DNA from: Dehalococcoidia bacterium
GTDB lineage: Bacteria > Chloroflexota > Dehalococcoidia > UBA2979
DNA: 35,669 nucleotides
Assembly (NCBI GenBank): GCA_020845735.1
Contig: JADLFF010000063.1
Location: 1 to 35,669 of the forward strand
Direction: 5' to 3'
Positions 33,849-35,669 of the stretch are shown piece by piece; the first letter of the stretch is position 1, and each line of letters starts with the position of its first letter. The notes beneath the pieces are model-generated. The model was given only the letters and a program-made list of their open reading frames with translations, ran no database searches and was not told the origin of the DNA. Made by a program: the position numbers and the translations under genes.

Positions 33849-34547
33849 TCAGGCACGCTCGACGAGCGCGCCCAGCTCGGTCAGCGCGCGCACTCGGGGG
33901 AGCGTGGCGTCGAGGCGGCCTGCGCGGTCGACGAGCAACGCGTGCAGGCCAGCGGCGTGCGCCGGCTCGTAGTCGTTGTCGACGCGGTCGCCGACCGCCA
34001 GCACCGCCGAGGGCGCCACGCCCGCACGCTCGACGACCGTGGCGTAGAACCTCGGGTCGGGCTTCGAGATGCCGAGGAACGGCGCGTATTCTGTCGCGGC
34101 GAAGTACTTCGCGAGGCCGAGCGCCTCGAGGTCCATCGCGCCGTTCGAGGCAGCACGCAGCTCGAAGCCGCGTTCCGTCAACTCCTCGAGGGCGGGGACC
34201 GTGTCCGGGTAGACCGTAATCGAGGCGTCGCGCGTGCTGGTATAGGTCCGGTCGACGTCGCGCGCCGCGATGGCAGCCTCGATGTCCGTTACGTCATTCG
34301 CGACCAGCATCCGACGCACCGCCTCGACGCGCTGCGCCTCCCTCGACAGGCCCGCTGTCGAGGGGTCGAGCGTGACGAGGTCGCGCGCGCCCAGCAGCTC
34401 GGCCGCCGTCACCTCGCGGCCCACGAGCCGACTGAGGTGTGCCGCCGCGCCACGGGCCGCCGCGCCAAACGCACCGACGAAGTCGATCAGCGTGCCATCC
34501 ACGTCAAACACGATCAGCGAGACGCGGTACGGCGCGTCCGCGGGCAC
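33849..34547 (-). CDS. HAD family hydrolase (phosphatase-like)
   Basis: A 232-residue haloacid-dehalogenase-type phosphatase. Motif I is LIVFDVDGTL (Asp15 nucleophile, Asp17), motif II is RAASNG, motif III Lys lies in GISKPDPRF, and motif IV is AVGDRVDNDYEPAHAAGL. A helical C1 cap of about 80 residues lies between motifs I and II. GTG 34545-34547 is 2 bases after the hisI stop, so it is co-transcribed with hisF-hisI. Its substrate is unknown; a YjjG-like nucleotidase is the safe guess, and the context raises a histidinol-phosphatase role. Confidence 0.88.
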   Translation of the reverse strand: MPADAPYRVSLIVFDVDGTLIDFVGAFGAAARGAAAHLSRLVGREVTAAELLGARDLVTLDPSTAGLSREAQRVEAVRRMLVANDVTDIEAAIAARDVDRTYTSTRDASITVYPDTVPALEELTERGFELRAASNGAMDLEALGLAKYFAATEYAPFLGISKPDPRFYATVVERAGVAPSAVLAVGDRVDNDYEPAHAAGLHALLVDRAGRLDATLPRVRALTELGALVERA

Positions 34548-34549
34548 CC

Positions 34550-34912
34550 TCAGGCGCTCGCACCCACGAGGCGGGTCTCGCCGTCCTCGACATCCACGAA
34601 GCACGACCGCGAGCCGGTGTGGCAGACGCCGCTCCCGAGGAGCCGCCCCTGCAGCACCAGCGCATCCGAGTCGCAGTCGGCGGCCAACGAATGCACCTCG
34701 ATGTAGTCGCCCGAGGTGGCGCCCTTGTGCCAGACCTCCTGGCGGCTGCGCGACCAGAACACGGCCTGCCCGGTCTCGAGGGTGCGCCGCACCGTGTCCT
34801 GGTTCATGTAGGCGACCATGACCACGTCGCGCGTGTCGACGTCCTGGACGATGGCCACGATGAGCCCCTGCGCGTCGTACGTGAGCGCACTCGGGTCGAC
34901 GGAATCTGGCAC
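34550..34912 (-). CDS. hisI: Phosphoribosyl-AMP cyclohydrolase
   Basis: Histidine biosynthesis step 3: hydrolysis of the adenine ring of PR-AMP. The 120-residue stand-alone form (no HisE fusion) has VAYMNQDTVRRTLETGQAVFWSRSRQEVWHKGATSG, the metal motif ADCDSDALVLQ and CHTGSRSCFV with the zinc cysteines. Start GTG 34910-34912 follows AGGCAGG. It lies 2 bases after the hisF stop and 2 before the HAD gene. Confidence 0.96.
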   Translation of the reverse strand: MPDSVDPSALTYDAQGLIVAIVQDVDTRDVVMVAYMNQDTVRRTLETGQAVFWSRSRQEVWHKGATSGDYIEVHSLAADCDSDALVLQGRLLGSGVCHTGSRSCFVDVEDGETRLVGASA

Positions 34913-34914
34913 GG

Positions 34915-35669
34915 CTACCTGCCTTCGATGAGCCCCGCGGGGGCCGGAGGCCGCACGGGCACGCCTCGGGCCGCGAGATAGTCCTTGAGTGACGCGATCG
35001 TGTGCGTCCCGAAGTGGAAGATGGACGCTGCGAGGACCGCGTCGGCGCCCCCGGCGGTGAGCGCCTCGTAGAGGTGCTCCGGCGCGCCCGCCCCACCCGA
35101 GGCGATGATCGGCACGTCCACCTCGTCGGCGATCGCGCGGAGCATCGGGATGTCGTAGCCCTCCTGGTGGCCGTCCGTGTCCATCGAGGTGACGAGCAGC
35201 TCACCGGCGCCCCGCTCCACGGCCTCGCGCGCCCACGCGACCGCGTCGCGTCCGGTCGGCGTGCGACCGCCGTGCGTGTACACCTCCCAGCGGCCCTCGC
35301 CGACGCGGCGGGCGTCGACGGCGACCACGATGCACTGCGAGCCGAAGCCGTGCGCGCCCTCCGAGATGAGCTCGGGCCGCTCGACGGCGGCTGTGTTCAT
35401 CGAGACCTTGTCCGCGCCCATCTCGAGCATCGTGCGGATGTCGGCGGCCGAGCGGACGCCTCCGCCGACCGTGAGGGGGATGAACACCTGGTCGGCCGTG
35501 CGGGCGATCATGTCGTAGACACTCGTGCGCTGGTCCGACGAGGCGGTGATGTCGAGGAAGACCAGCTCGTCCGCCCCATCGAGGTCGTACTTTCGCGCGA
35601 GCTCCACCGGGTCCCCGGCGTCCCGCAGCTCGACGAACGACACGCCCTTCACGACGCGCCCGTTGTCGA
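34915..35669 (-). CDS. hisF: Imidazole glycerol phosphate synthase cyclase subunit (5' end beyond window)
   Basis: HisF closes the imidazole ring and releases AICAR. The visible part starts within [43 protein letters not shown], so about 14 N-terminal residues (with the first catalytic Asp) lie outside. The rest of the barrel is intact: [32 protein letters not shown] with the second catalytic Asp, [13 protein letters not shown] and [13 protein letters not shown]. Where many HisF have DGTK, this one has DGHQ. The upstream his genes are expected beyond the right edge. Confidence 0.96.
   Translation of the reverse strand, partial: DNGRVVKGVSFVELRDAGDPVELARKYDLDGADELVFLDITASSDQRTSVYDMIARTADQVFIPLTVGGGVRSAADIRTMLEMGADKVSMNTAAVERPELISEGAHGFGSQCIVVAVDARRVGEGRWEVYTHGGRTPTGRDAVAWAREAVERGAGELLVTSMDTDGHQEGYDIPMLRAIADEVDVPIIASGGAGAPEHLYEALTAGGADAVLAASIFHFGTHTIASLKDYLAARGVPVRPPAPAGLIEGR

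Overview
The window is about 35.7 kb of bacterial chromosome with GC near 70 percent. It is densely coding and mostly housekeeping, and I see no phage, transposase, plasmid or CRISPR content. The gene set and order (rplU-rpmA-rpmE followed by a YqhQ/DUF1385 gene, a split glycine decarboxylase, FmdB-type zinc ribbons, NarL-type two-component genes) suggest a high-GC member of the Chloroflexota, perhaps a Tepidiforma-like Dehalococcoidia. That placement is inference; no rRNA gene is present to test it.

Layout. Positions 1-9904 (minus strand) form one long run transcribed right to left: a LipM/LplA-type lipoyl-attachment enzyme, gcvT, gcvH, gcvPA and gcvPB (a full glycine cleavage set apart from the shared L-protein), then a 0.4 kb repeat-filled gap, then mutS and a 3'-truncated mutL. 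Positions 9945-15804 (minus) hold an aldo/keto reductase, a secreted glycoside-hydrolase-like protein, tRNA-Phe, a small DUF4342 protein, a polytopic membrane protein and an M42 peptidase. Positions 16063-20349 (plus) hold a NarL-type response regulator, a soluble PAS-PAS histidine kinase, a lipoprotein with two RskA-like modules and a stand-alone 5'-3' exonuclease. An MscS channel converges on the exonuclease, and the two stop codons overlap. Positions 21692-25004 (plus) hold an orphan DppC-type permease with a terminator, an MFS carrier and an FKBP lipoprotein.

Positions 25041-27210 (minus) hold a YdeI-like protein, two FmdB zinc ribbons, yraN and rnhB. From 27555 on the plus strand come ftsH with a terminator, then rplU, rpmA, rpmE, the YqhQ-like gene and a two-gene YeeE/YedE transporter. 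A DedA protein lies on the minus strand between ftsH and rplU. At the right edge hisF (5'-truncated), hisI and a HAD phosphatase run on the minus strand.

Functional links: the leftmost run couples one-carbon/glycine metabolism with GcvH lipoylation and then mismatch repair. The response regulator and kinase form an obvious pair, and the lipoprotein may be their extracytoplasmic neighbour. The ribosomal-protein block and rnhB-yraN are standard housekeeping sets.

The strongest non-genic signal is the palindrome CCTCGAGG. By eye it occurs about 50 times, where base composition predicts one or two. It is spread over genes and gaps but almost absent from several conserved genes. Two families of longer intergenic repeats flank mutS and the HAD gene.
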